Shown here: in pieces, positions 8,811 through 16,895 of the stretch
Layout of the letters: every line of letters starts with the position of its first letter
Position numbering within the stretch: position 1 is the stretch's first letter
NCBI GenBank assembly: GCA_963169885.1
Contig: CAUJFR010000283.1
Location: 1-33,267 of the forward strand
Length of the DNA stretch: 33,267 nucleotides
Origin: Bacteroidota bacterium
GTDB lineage: Bacteria; Bacteroidota; Bacteroidia; Chitinophagales; Chitinophagaceae
Reading direction: 5' to 3'
Made by a program: the position numbers and the translations under genes
Notes under the pieces: model-generated
Told to the model about the DNA's origin: nothing
What the model saw: the letters and a program-made list of their open reading frames with translations, nothing else
Databases searched by the model: none

Positions 8811-9434
8811 TTATTTAAGCATGAAACTCCGCAGACGTGCTACTGCAACTGTACGGCTTGTAACGTCCAGTTTGAAATAAGCATTGTTAATATGCTTTTT
8901 CAGGGTATTGAGCGAGATAAATAATTCAGCCGCTATCTGCTGGTTGGTTTTTCCATCGTATAACAATTGCATCACTTCAAATTCGCGGTCACTCAGCGGT
9001 GTTACCAACTGGTGATTGATCTTGCCGGTATCAAGCCGGGGTACATGGCGGTTCAGGTCTCTGGCATGATTGGATAAAGCGATCTCGATCGTGGCAAAAA
9101 GGGTTTTGTCATTGAAGGGTTTTACAATATAGCCGTATGGATTGGTCTGTTTGGCCCGTTCAAGTGTGTCTTTATCGGAATAGGAAGTGAGGAATACAAA
9201 CGGGATATTGTTATGCTGGTTAATATACCGGGCCACTTCAATACCGTCCCGGTCATTTTCCAGGTTGATGTCCAGGATCGCCAGGTCAGGAGGATTCCGC
9301 TTCAGTTGGAAAAGGGCTTCCTCCGGATCATAGGCTATCGCGGATACCTCATAGTCATTATTATTCAGGTACATGCCAATGTTTTTGGCAATCAGCGGTT
9401 CATCCTCCACGATTAGTACACGGATTCCGGACAT
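8811..9434 (-). CDS. two-component response regulator, REC plus LuxR-type HTH
   Basis: 207 residues. The N-terminal receiver domain has the acidic pocket EDE (10-12), the phospho-acceptor Asp55 in LAILDINL, a switch Thr in FLTSYSD and the conserved Lys in YIVKPF. The C-terminal LuxR/GerE-type helix-turn-helix (about 143-205) reads LSDREFEVMQLL...TNQQIAAELFISLNTLKKHI. Its ATG overlaps the stop codon of the upstream histidine kinase by one base (TGATG), so the two are translationally coupled and form a cognate pair. The LuxR output domain argues that it directly activates or represses promoters; targets are not evident. The esterase gene immediately downstream is a candidate. Confidence 0.93.
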   Translation of the reverse strand: MSGIRVLIVEDEPLIAKNIGMYLNNNDYEVSAIAYDPEEALFQLKRNPPDLAILDINLENDRDGIEVARYINQHNNIPFVFLTSYSDKDTLERAKQTNPYGYIVKPFNDKTLFATIEIALSNHARDLNRHVPRLDTGKINHQLVTPLSDREFEVMQLLYDGKTNQQIAAELFISLNTLKKHINNAYFKLDVTSRTVAVARLRSFMLK

Positions 9435-11515
9435 CAGCCAATAGTTTTAAATTTTGAAATAATAATACGGACATCCGTGCCCTGGCTGCCATCAATATTT
9501 ATCCGGGCTTTCATCTTCTGGGCAAAGGCTTTGATGATTTCATAACCAAATGAAGTTACCGTATCCGGACTGAATCCCTCCGGCAATCCTCTCCCGTTAT
9601 CTTTCACCTGTAGCAGCAGTTCATTGTCGGATCGTTTCATGGTTACCCGGATATCACCTTCTTCCCGACCGGTAAACGCATATTTCAGCGAATTACTGAT
9701 CAGTTCATTCAGGATCATCCCCAGCGGAATGGCTGTATCCGTATGCAGATTGAGCTCTTCAATGCTGGTATGCAGCCTGATCTTGTCACGCCGGATATTA
9801 TAAGTCTGGAATAAATGATTGCTCAGCATCCGGATATACTCATTCATATTTACACTGTTCACCGAATGACCCTGGTAAAGGTTTTGGTGTATAAAGGCCA
9901 TACTCTGTACCCGTTGAATGCCTTCTTTGATAATCGCCGTTGCCTGATCATCCTGTAAGGTCTGAGATTGGAGGTCGAGCATGCTGCTGATAACCTGGAG
10001 GTTGTTTTTTACCCGGTGATGAATCTCTTTATTCAGGACTTCCAGTTCTCCTGATTGTTTGCGGATAATGGCATTTTTACGAAGCTGCCGGCGGTATTGA
10101 ATAAAAATTACGGCGCCTGACAAAGCCAGGCCGGCAATCCCCATCCACAGCATCCACTTACTGTTTCTTTCCTCATTCAGGTGTTCCTGTTTGAGCTCAT
10201 TTTCCCGGCTTAATGAAAGACGCAGCTCCTTTTCCCGTTGTAATTGATCGTTCCGCAGCGCGCTTTCCCTTTCTTTAATGGCCGTCAAAAGCCGCTGTTG
10301 ATCCAGGGACGAATCGATTAACAGGTTTTGCCGTATCAGGGCCATCCGCAGTAAGGTCTCATTACGCAGTTTATCGGCTTTCAGGTTGTTTTCCCGGTTC
10401 AAAAATTCAATTTCCTTGGCACTCATATCCGCTTCCGCGGTATTCTTGATCTCCGCACTGATGCGTTCCATATTGTTATTCCGGAAAATATCCTTGTATT
10501 TATCCATCAGCAACAACATACTGTAAGCGGTCTTATAATCCCCTTGCTGACTGCTCATATCCGCCAGAATCGCCAATCCTGATACCGCTAACTCTGTTCC
10601 TTTTACCTTCTCAATTTTGGCAGCAGCTGAATCAAAATAAAGACGGGCTTCCGTTTTATTCTGCTTCGCGGTATAATATACCGATATGCTGGTAAGCATC
10701 CGAATGGTCAACGCCATGTTCTGCAAATTCCCGGTCAGTCCTTCGGCCTGTTGCCTTGCCAGTTCCGCCGCTTCATAATTTCCCTGGAAGGAATGAATCA
10801 CCAGTTCATCAATCAGGGCTTCAGCGAGTACTTCCTGATCCGCCTGCGCTATCCGTTGTATTTCCCGGGTAAAAAATAAAGCACTGTCGTATTGCTTCAG
10901 CGTAAGATAGAGTTTAGACAGCTTTGACATGGTGGTGATCATACCCTGTTGATCATTCAGGCTGTTTTTTAACATTAGCAGTCGCTTGAAGGCACCGATC
11001 GCATTGCGCGGATAACCGAATTCGAGGCTCAGATTCGCAATGGCTTCCTGCACCTGGCTATTTTCAGTCAGTTGATTGGTCTTTCTTAATAAAACCACCG
11101 CGTCCCTGTAATGGTCGAAAGCCTGCCTGAAATAACTGCCGGCCGAATACACATCGCCCATCACTTTCAGTACCCTGCCAAGATAATAATCCTCGCCTCT
11201 CTCTTTGAACAAATCACGGGACCGTGTCAGCAAGTCCATCGAACGTGTTCTGTCGCGGTTGATAAATGCCTGGAGTCCGAGCAGGTAAGAACTCCTGGCG
11301 ATGCCGTACTTGTATCCCTTTTTTTCAGACTGCGACAGCGATTTCTGTGCAAGTTTTTGAGATTCGCTAAAATGGGTATTAAGCAGTTTTTCTCCTTGAG
11401 ACAGCCAGCTAATGATCTGGAGACTGTCATCCGCCTGTACATCCGGTAACAGCCCCTGCGAAAAAACCGATGCCGGAATCAGTAAAACAATGATAAAGAA
11501 GGGAAACCGCTTCAT
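9434..11515 (-). CDS. TPR-containing sensor histidine kinase (HisKA_2 type)
   Basis: About 693 residues from the ATG at 11515, which gives a good signal peptide (MKRFPFF...ASVFSQ); the ORF track begins five codons earlier. A long periplasmic TPR-like helical region (about residues 30-340) is followed by a charged coiled coil and one membrane segment (about 453-475, MLWMGIAGLALSGAVIFI). The cytoplasmic kinase core has a HisKA_2-type phosphoacceptor box EIHHRVKNNLQVISSML (His near 498), an N-box NELISNSLKYAF and a G-box DNGRGLPEGF. This layout is common in Bacteroidota, where the TPR region senses an unknown periplasmic or inner-membrane cue. It is coupled to the LuxR-type regulator by a one-base overlap. 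Confidence 0.92.
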   Translation of the reverse strand: MKRFPFFIIVLLIPASVFSQGLLPDVQADDSLQIISWLSQGEKLLNTHFSESQKLAQKSLSQSEKKGYKYGIARSSYLLGLQAFINRDRTRSMDLLTRSRDLFKERGEDYYLGRVLKVMGDVYSAGSYFRQAFDHYRDAVVLLRKTNQLTENSQVQEAIANLSLEFGYPRNAIGAFKRLLMLKNSLNDQQGMITTMSKLSKLYLTLKQYDSALFFTREIQRIAQADQEVLAEALIDELVIHSFQGNYEAAELARQQAEGLTGNLQNMALTIRMLTSISVYYTAKQNKTEARLYFDSAAAKIEKVKGTELAVSGLAILADMSSQQGDYKTAYSMLLLMDKYKDIFRNNNMERISAEIKNTAEADMSAKEIEFLNRENNLKADKLRNETLLRMALIRQNLLIDSSLDQQRLLTAIKERESALRNDQLQREKELRLSLSRENELKQEHLNEERNSKWMLWMGIAGLALSGAVIFIQYRRQLRKNAIIRKQSGELEVLNKEIHHRVKNNLQVISSMLDLQSQTLQDDQATAIIKEGIQRVQSMAFIHQNLYQGHSVNSVNMNEYIRMLSNHLFQTYNIRRDKIRLHTSIEELNLHTDTAIPLGMILNELISNSLKYAFTGREEGDIRVTMKRSDNELLLQVKDNGRGLPEGFSPDTVTSFGYEIIKAFAQKMKARINIDGSQGTDVRIIISKFKTIG

Positions 11516-11527
11516 TTTTTGAAAATA

Positions 11528-11559
11528 CAAATTTTAACCGGCTGCCCGGTACTGACAAA
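11528..11559 (-). promoter_or_regulatory. probable promoter of the histidine kinase/response regulator operon
   Basis: On the minus strand TTTG (11556-11559) lies 19 nt from TAAAATTTG (11528-11536). This resembles the Bacteroidota consensus TTTG-N19-TAnnTTTG, but the -7 box has one extra base. Transcription would start just before the ATG at 11515, which supports that start over the one at 11530 and implies a very short leader. Confidence 0.4.
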
Positions 11560-11691
11560 AATGAACCATTTATTGGTGTATTGACTCACCCCTGAGGGTT
11601 ATTTGTTTCATTTTCAGGGAGTAAATGACTACTGTTTAACCGGAACTTCCTTTTACCGATCCTTAATTTTTCAATAACTTGCCCTCCCTTT

Positions 11692-13725
11692 ATGATTTCG
11701 CCCAATACGATACAACAGATACAAGGCCGCACTGATATAATCGATGTGGTGGGCAATTTTGTCAAACTGAAAAGACGGGGATCCAATTACCTTGGACTCT
11801 GCCCTTTTCATAATGAAAAGAGCCCATCCTTTACCGTTTCGCCCAGTAAGGAAATTTATAAATGTTTCGGGTGTGGCAGAAGCGGCAATACCATCAGCTT
11901 TGTAATGGAGCATGAAAAGTACAGCTATGTGGAGGCCCTGAAATGGCTGGCCAACCGCTACGGGATTGAAATTGAAGAAACCTTTGTCAGCGATGAACAA
12001 CGGCAACAGTTACAGGCCGCAGACAGCCTGTATATCATCAATAGCTTTGCACAGCAGTTTTTCAGCCGGGTACTTTTTGAAACGGAAGAAGGCCAGGATG
12101 TGGGTTTAGCCTATTTCAAGGAACGGGGATTCCGGGAAGAGATTATTAAAAAATTCCAGTTGGGTTATTCTCCTGAACAACGGGATGCATTTACCCGGGA
12201 AGCCATGGGCAAACAATTTAATCCGGAACTGCTGGTGAAATCCGGATTAGTGGCCAACCGGAATGACCAGCTGATGGACAATTACCGGGGCCGGGTCATT
12301 TTCCCGGTGCATAATCACAGCGGTAAAGTACTGGGCTTTGGAGCCCGGATCCTGAAAGCCAATGAAAAGGCGCCCAAGTATATCAATACCCCGGAAAATG
12401 AACTCTATATTAAAAGTAAGATACTGTATGGATCTTATTTTGCCCGGCAGGCAATTGATAAAGCCGATGAATGTCTGCTGGTAGAGGGATATACGGATGT
12501 GGTATCCCTGCACCAGGCCGGGATTGAAAACGTGGTGGCCAGCGGTGGTACCTCCCTGACTCCCGATCAGTTAAGGCTGATCCGGAAGTATACCAATAAC
12601 CTCACGATTATTTATGACGGGGACTCGGCCGGTATTAAAGCGGCACTGCGGGGACTGGATCTTGCCCTGGAAGAAGGGTTGAATGTAAAGCTGGTTCTGA
12701 TTCCGGATAAAGAAGATCCCGACAGTTATGTCAATAAGGTGGGTGCAGGGGCTTTCACCCAGTTTATCCAAAAAAATAAAAAGGATTTCATCCTCTTTCA
12801 GCTGGAAGTTGCCCTCAAAGATGCCGGCTCGGATTCGGTAAAAAAATCGGAAGTCGTGAACCGGATGGCTGAAACCATTGCCCGGATTAACAAGGCCGAG
12901 GATTTTACCCGGCAGCAGGATTATATCAAGCAATGTGCAGAGTTGCTGAAGATTGATGAAGGAGGACTGCATGCCCTGGTCAATAAATTTATCCGTGACC
13001 GGGTGAGCACGATGGAACGGAAGCAACCGGTGGAAGAGGCGAAGCAGTTTGAACAGAATGCTCGACAGGGAGAAGAAAGTAATTTTGATGAATCTACCTT
13101 CAACCTGTTATTTAAGGATGATCTCCAGGAACGGGAAGTAGCCCGGATCATACTTGAGTACGGGATAAAAAAATGGGACAATGAGAAACTGATCGGGGAA
13201 TATATCCTGGAAGAAATGGTGGACGAATCCCTGCTGGATAATAAAGAAGTAATCCGGCTGATCGCTGTTTTCAGGGAATTACTGCAGCGGCAGCCCGAAC
13301 AAGCCAGCCGTAGTTTCTTTATTCATCATCCGGATTCCAGCCTGAGCGCTTTTGCCGTTTCCCTGCTTAATTTTCCGTACGAAGAAAGTGACCACTGGCG
13401 CAGTGAATACAGCCAGTCTTCCGGCTATCAGAAGGGACTGTTTGAGCAATCCTATGAGGACTTTATCCGCACTGTTTCGCCGGATAATAATGAACAGCTC
13501 CTGGGTTTCCTTAAAATCGGGGAAGATAAAACGAATGACCAGGTGGAGTCTGCGGTAAACTACCTGAAACTGCGAAAAATAAAGCGGATGTTGCTGGAAA
13601 ATCAACTGGACCTGGAAAAGGAACATACACCGGAAGAATTCAGCATGTTGCATCAGACACACGATCACCTGAAGCAGCTGGAGATTGAGCTTACCCGGAA
13701 AATGGGAACCGTGATCATCCGCTGA
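11692..13725 (+). CDS. dnaG: DNA primase
   Basis: Synthesises RNA primers for lagging-strand replication in partnership with the DnaB helicase. The 677-residue length is normal for Bacteroidota DnaG. The N-terminal CHC2 zinc finger has Cys37, His40, Cys58 and Cys61 (CPFHNEKSPSF...CFGCG). The RNA-polymerase core includes GRVIFPV and LGFGAR, and the Toprim domain has LLVEGYTDV plus IYDGDSAG and DKEDPDSYV for metal binding. The C-terminal part (about 430-677) is the more divergent helicase-interaction region. The gene is divergent from the histidine kinase, with about 175 nt between them and no clear -33/-7 pair. It is not part of an rpsU-dnaG-rpoD operon here. Its last 11 bases overlap the end of the convergent CYTH gene. 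Confidence 0.97.
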   Translation: MISPNTIQQIQGRTDIIDVVGNFVKLKRRGSNYLGLCPFHNEKSPSFTVSPSKEIYKCFGCGRSGNTISFVMEHEKYSYVEALKWLANRYGIEIEETFVSDEQRQQLQAADSLYIINSFAQQFFSRVLFETEEGQDVGLAYFKERGFREEIIKKFQLGYSPEQRDAFTREAMGKQFNPELLVKSGLVANRNDQLMDNYRGRVIFPVHNHSGKVLGFGARILKANEKAPKYINTPENELYIKSKILYGSYFARQAIDKADECLLVEGYTDVVSLHQAGIENVVASGGTSLTPDQLRLIRKYTNNLTIIYDGDSAGIKAALRGLDLALEEGLNVKLVLIPDKEDPDSYVNKVGAGAFTQFIQKNKKDFILFQLEVALKDAGSDSVKKSEVVNRMAETIARINKAEDFTRQQDYIKQCAELLKIDEGGLHALVNKFIRDRVSTMERKQPVEEAKQFEQNARQGEESNFDESTFNLLFKDDLQEREVARIILEYGIKKWDNEKLIGEYILEEMVDESLLDNKEVIRLIAVFRELLQRQPEQASRSFFIHHPDSSLSAFAVSLLNFPYEESDHWRSEYSQSSGYQKGLFEQSYEDFIRTVSPDNNEQLLGFLKIGEDKTNDQVESAVNYLKLRKIKRMLLENQLDLEKEHTPEEFSMLHQTHDHLKQLEIELTRKMGTVIIR

Positions 13726-14248
13726 TTCCCTGTGTTTTCATCAGCAAGTCACTATAAGAGACTTCCACCAGTTCCTTTTCTGTAATACCAAATGCCGTTA
13801 CATAAAAATCGCATTGTGCTTTCAGTTGCACCGCATCCATTTCAGGAGCCGTGATATTCCCGGCTTCTATTTCCACAAAAGAGCCAAGTCCCGGGACTTC
13901 ATCGATATGGAATTTGACATTGGCGATATAATAGATCTCCCTGATTTTTTCTACAATCACTTTTATGCCCGTTGCGGCGATGAGGGCTTTTTTCAATCCG
14001 GCCGCATCGGGTACATGCACCAGCTGGAAAGCGGATTGTTTCGGTCCGGCCTGATCCGGGCGGTCATAAAAAATAAGGTTATTCTCAATATTACCCTCCC
14101 TCAGTTTTAGTCGTCCATTGGGTACATTGAAATAGGTATCAGTCTGGTGATCGGTCCCTTTTAATTCAGCTCCTTTACTGAGCAGGAACTTCCGGATTGA
14201 TCCGGGATCCGAACAACGGGCTTTTATTTCGATATTCAGGTAAGCCAT
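13715..14248 (-). CDS. CYTH-domain protein (class IV cyclase/triphosphatase superfamily)
   Basis: 177 residues matching the CYTH fold throughout. The N-terminal strand NIEIKARC corresponds to the ExExK signature, but with Asn at the first acidic position. Then come the KGAELKGTDHQTDTYFNVPNGRLKLRE segment with conserved basic residues, VEKIREIY, VKFHIDEVPGLGSFVEIE and a C-terminal helical pair. CYTH enzymes act on triphosphate substrates (adenylate cyclase, thiamine or inorganic triphosphatase) in a beta-tunnel with metal. Which reaction applies here is not clear. A terminator of the upstream DUF3052 gene ends only a few bases before its ATG, so expression may depend on read-through. The gene ends inside dnaG. 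Confidence 0.83.
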   Translation of the reverse strand: MAYLNIEIKARCSDPGSIRKFLLSKGAELKGTDHQTDTYFNVPNGRLKLREGNIENNLIFYDRPDQAGPKQSAFQLVHVPDAAGLKKALIAATGIKVIVEKIREIYYIANVKFHIDEVPGLGSFVEIEAGNITAPEMDAVQLKAQCDFYVTAFGITEKELVEVSYSDLLMKTQGISG

Positions 14249-14250
14249 AA

Positions 14251-14285
14251 AATATAAAAGGGCTGTACCGGTAGGATACAGCCCT
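14251..14285 (-). terminator. intrinsic terminator after the DUF3052 gene, abutting the CYTH start codon
   Basis: Nine-bp stem AGGGCTGTA/TACAGCCCT (14259-14267 and 14277-14285). On the minus strand it is followed by TTTTATATTTT, which runs directly into the CYTH ATG at 14248. It lies 18 nt after the upstream stop codon. Confidence 0.82.
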
Positions 14286-14303
14286 GAATTTGCTTAAAAA
14301 AAT

Positions 14304-14750
14304 TTATTCGGCTACAGCAGCAGCGGCCCGTTTCCGGGTAGCTCCGATATCTGCACCCCGGTACTCTTCACCCCGGGTAAAACGCATCGCACTCCATACA
14401 TGATCGAGTTCGATCCGTTCAATACTTTCATAACCTTCACAGGTCAGCCCGTTCCAGCTGCATTCCCGGTTGAGGTCGGTCACAATTTTGGAAGTGGTCT
14501 TGGGATAAGCCACCCAGAATTTAGAACCGGTTTTAAGGGAAGGCATCACATCACGGAGAATACCATTCAGCTGGTTTTCATTTACAGCAAATACGAGCGC
14601 AAAGTCAATTTTCCGGCTTTTTAAAAGCGGCGTCATGTTCTTGCAGAAAGACAGCTTGCTGAATTGTTTCTCGATGGAGGAGGGCAAACCCTGGATTAGA
14701 AGATTCTTTTCGTCTGCCAGTTGTAACTTTTCAAAAACAGTTTGTGACAT
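14304..14750 (-). CDS. DUF3052 family protein
   Basis: 148-residue soluble protein. The central pattern (a hydrophobic strand IDFALVFAVN, a helix, then GSKFWVAYPKTTSK with TDL, and a C-terminal strand VWSAMRF) matches from memory the DUF3052 family, where the corresponding stretch reads WVAWPKKAS...TDL and ends WSGLKFV. The alternating strand-helix order resembles a Rossmann-like fold, but no SAM or nucleotide motif is clear. The tail EEYRGADIGATRKRAAAAVAE is charged and Ala-rich, probably disordered. It appears to be a single-gene transcript, with a perfect -7 box and a palindrome upstream and a strong terminator downstream. No function is known for the family. Confidence 0.72.
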   Translation of the reverse strand: MSQTVFEKLQLADEKNLLIQGLPSSIEKQFSKLSFCKNMTPLLKSRKIDFALVFAVNENQLNGILRDVMPSLKTGSKFWVAYPKTTSKIVTDLNRECSWNGLTCEGYESIERIELDHVWSAMRFTRGEEYRGADIGATRKRAAAAVAE

Positions 14751-14822
14751 ACTTAGAAGCTATTTTAAAGGTTCCGGCTGATTTCAATTAAAAACCAACC
14801 GAGTTCTCAAAGCAGGGGACTG

Positions 14823-14830
14823 CAAAGGTA
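14823..14830 (-). promoter_or_regulatory. -7 element of the DUF3052 gene promoter
   Basis: TACCTTTG on the minus strand is an exact match to the Bacteroidota -7 consensus TAnnTTTG and is identical to the rpsO element. No TTTG is present 19 nt upstream, where an 18-bp palindrome lies instead. The inferred leader before the ATG at 14750 is about 65 nt. Confidence 0.6.
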
Positions 14831-14847
14831 CTGATTTATATGTGTAT

Positions 14848-14865
14848 TTTCTACACCTGTAGAAA
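14848..14865. promoter_or_regulatory. 18-bp palindrome, candidate operator
   Basis: Perfect inverted repeat TTTCTACA-CC-TGTAGAAA. Its near edge is 17 bp upstream of the -7 element of the DUF3052 gene, so it covers the -33 position. The size and symmetry suit a dimeric transcription factor. It lies just beyond the terminator of the M48 peptidase gene. Confidence 0.5.
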
Positions 14866-14908
14866 TTAAAATCCCCCTGAAGTGATTTTTTTACCTCAGG
14901 GGGATTTT
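14860..14908 (-). terminator. intrinsic terminator of the M48 peptidase gene
   Basis: Thirteen-bp stem AAAATCCCCCTGA/TCAGGGGGATTTT (14868-14880 and 14896-14908) with a 15-nt loop, 18 nt after the stop codon. On the minus strand it ends in TTTTAATTTCT. Confidence 0.85.
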
Positions 14909-14926
14909 CAATTAACTTGATCTAAA

Positions 14927-15739
14927 TCATTTACCTACAGGCTTGTAGCGTGCAAGTGCCTCAGGCATATATTTCTTCAGTTGCTCTATACGGCGGGCTT
15001 CTGCCGGGTGTGTACTCATAAACTCAGGCGGTGATTGTCCGCCAGAAGCTTTCTCCATCCGTTCCCAAAGGGCGATCGCTTCCTGTGGATTATACCCGGC
15101 CATGGCGGCGAAAATCAGACCAAACCGGTCTGCTTCCAGTTCATGTTTACGGCTGAATGGAAGCATGACCCCTACCTGTGATCCTGCGCCATAAGCGCCC
15201 AGGAAAAGATTTTGAGTTTCCTGTGGTTTATTGGCAACGGCCACCGACAGGGCCACGCCGCCAAGTTGCTGAATAATTCCCTGGCTCATTCGTTGGTTAC
15301 CGTGCTGAAGCAGGGCATGTGATACTTCATGTCCCATAACTGCAGCAAGGGCTGCTTCATTCTGAGTGATCGGCAAAATACCGGTATAGACCACAATCTT
15401 ACCACCGGGCATACACCAGGCATTGACTGTTTTATCTTCCACCAGATTCACTTCCCATTTATAGCCGGCAAGATCACCTGACTTACCGATCTCCGTATAG
15501 TAAGCTTCCACCGCTTTGACAATACGCTGGCCTACTCTTTTCACCATTTCCGCATCCCGGTTATTGGTTGTACCCACCACTTTTGTGGAGGACAGGAACT
15601 GCTGGTATTGCGAAGTGGCCATATTCTGTAATTCAGCTTCGGGCAGTAGCTTTAGTTGCTTTTTACCCGACAACGAGTTCTTAGAACAGGATGAAAAAAA
15701 CAGGATGGCGGAGAAAAGAAACACAGAACTTTTTATCAT
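14927..15739 (-). CDS. M48 family metallopeptidase, lipoprotein
   Basis: Zinc metalloprotease of about 270 residues, probably tethered to the outer membrane facing the periplasm and acting on misfolded envelope proteins, like LoiP/BepA-type enzymes. I place the start at 15739 (MIKSSVFLFSAILFFSSC), which gives a proper lipoprotein signal with Cys18. Zinc motif HEVSH lies at 137-141 and the third ligand in HELEAD near 200. The segment WCMPGGKIVVYTGI, a hallmark of this subgroup, precedes the active site. The C-terminus contains the STHPAEARRIEQL motif usual in M48 periplasmic peptidases. It lies about 90 nt downstream of plsY, and a strong terminator follows. Confidence 0.92.
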   Translation of the reverse strand: MIKSSVFLFSAILFFSSCSKNSLSGKKQLKLLPEAELQNMATSQYQQFLSSTKVVGTTNNRDAEMVKRVGQRIVKAVEAYYTEIGKSGDLAGYKWEVNLVEDKTVNAWCMPGGKIVVYTGILPITQNEAALAAVMGHEVSHALLQHGNQRMSQGIIQQLGGVALSVAVANKPQETQNLFLGAYGAGSQVGVMLPFSRKHELEADRFGLIFAAMAGYNPQEAIALWERMEKASGGQSPPEFMSTHPAEARRIEQLKKYMPEALARYKPVGK

Positions 15740-15832
15740 ACTGATGAATTTACCTGTAAAAATAAACAATCATTATACCAATCAGGACGACTGGCTGATC
15801 AATTTACGAATCCTGAAGTTAAAAAAAATGAA

Positions 15833-16501
15833 TTAGTCGATTTGTTGTCGGGCATCCTTTCTGCGCTGACGACGGCGGTCCCGGCTTTTGAGAATGGGTA
15901 CTTTGCTTTCGTTACCTTTTAAAAGGCGACTGATATTTTTCTGATGGGTAAGCAGAACCATCAGGGCTACAGCGATGGCAAATACACGGTATACCGGATT
16001 ATCGACATTAAAAATGACCAGAATAAAGAATGGAAATGCGATACTGGCCAGTATGGAACTGAGCGAAACAAAGCGGGTCAGGTATAAAACAAGGGAAAAT
16101 ATGCCTACACAGCTGAGAGCGGTCCAGGGGGAAATTCCAAGCACCAGTCCGAATAAAGTTGCCACCCCTTTACCTCCCCTGAAATCGGCCCAGATCGGAA
16201 AGATATGGCCAACTACTGCCGCCAGCCCAAGGCCGGTCTGAAGGTTCTGGAGATTGACATCATTGTCCGCATATTCAGGTAATAATAAGGCGAGTTTTAC
16301 GGCCAGAACGCCTTTCAGCATATCCGCCACCATCACAAATGTGCCCCATTTGGAACCCAGTACACGATAGGTATTGGTGGCACCGGCATTACCGCTGCCA
16401 TAATCCCGTATATCTATATTGAAAAAGGATTTGCTCACCCATACAGAGGTGGGTACACTACCAATCAGATATGCAACTATAATCAGAAGAAGTTCATTCA
16501 T
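15833..16501 (-). CDS. plsY: glycerol-3-phosphate acyltransferase PlsY
   Basis: Integral membrane acyltransferase that uses acyl-phosphate to acylate glycerol-3-phosphate, the first step of phospholipid synthesis. Family motifs are present in order: GSVPTSVW near residue 14, DYGSGNAGATNTYRVLG (about 33-49), GHIFPIWADFRGGKGVAT (about 94-111), with multiple hydrophobic segments between. It is 222 residues; the last 20 are strongly basic (RDRRRQRRKDARQ), probably cytoplasmic. A candidate -7 box lies about 40 nt upstream of the ATG. The M48 peptidase gene follows on the same strand. Confidence 0.95.
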   Translation of the reverse strand: MNELLLIIVAYLIGSVPTSVWVSKSFFNIDIRDYGSGNAGATNTYRVLGSKWGTFVMVADMLKGVLAVKLALLLPEYADNDVNLQNLQTGLGLAAVVGHIFPIWADFRGGKGVATLFGLVLGISPWTALSCVGIFSLVLYLTRFVSLSSILASIAFPFFILVIFNVDNPVYRVFAIAVALMVLLTHQKNISRLLKGNESKVPILKSRDRRRQRRKDARQQID

Positions 16502-16539
16502 AGAACCTTGCCATTTTGCTGCTGTTTAGAGACAGCGCC

Positions 16540-16547
16540 CAAAAATA
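16540..16547 (-). promoter_or_regulatory. candidate -7 element for plsY
   Basis: TATTTTTG on the minus strand matches TAnnTTTG exactly and sits 38 nt before the plsY ATG. The expected TTTG 19 nt further upstream is absent (GTTA there), so the call is tentative. Confidence 0.4.
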
Positions 16548-16629
16548 CAAAATTCCCTGAAATTGGTAACAGTAAATTAATCTGTTGAATATGTGGAAGT
16601 AATGCTTAAACAGTATAGAAAAGCTGACG

Positions 16630-16812
16630 GGTGTCAGGTGTCGGGTGTCAGGAAACAGCCCATTTAGATAGGTGTTCGGTGTTCGCTGTTAGGTGTTGGG
16701 AAACAGCCCCTTATTTAGAAGGTGTTCGGTGTTAGCTGTTAGGTGTTAGGAAACAGCCCCTTATTTAGAAGGTGTTCGGTGTTTGCTGTTAGGTGTTGGG
16801 AACCTTATTTAG
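16630..16812. repeat. 50-bp minisatellite, about 3.7 copies, itself made of GGTGTTN heptads
   Basis: Two full 50-bp units (16671-16720 and 16721-16770, differing at two positions) are flanked by a shorter left copy (16630-16670) and a truncated right copy (16771-16812). Each unit begins with four heptads (GGTGTTC, GGTGTTC, GCTGTTA, GGTGTTG), followed by GGAAACAGCCCCTTATTTAGAA. The left copy carries GGTGTCA, GGTGTCG and GGTGTCA. It lies in the 394-bp gap between plsY and prmA, the only long non-coding stretch in the window. The rest of that gap holds the candidate plsY promoter, a short AT-rich segment and a second heptad tract. Confidence 0.9.
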
Positions 16813-16867
16813 TACTCTCTCAACCCAAAAACCTCAAAAAAAACAATCAGCTGCTCGATTTACGAAC

Positions 16868-16895
16868 TATACCTCGTACTTCGTACCTCGTACCT
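16868..16895 (-). repeat. heptad tract at the 3' end of prmA
   Basis: Reading the minus strand from the prmA stop codon: AGTTAAA, GGTACGA, GGTACGA, AGTACGA, GGTATAG. These are 7-bp units that all begin RGT. The prmA TAA stop lies within the first unit. Confidence 0.75.

Noticed and set aside
16630-16812. CRISPR array
   Set aside because: The 50-bp period is a tandem minisatellite with no variable spacers of constant length, and no cas genes are present.
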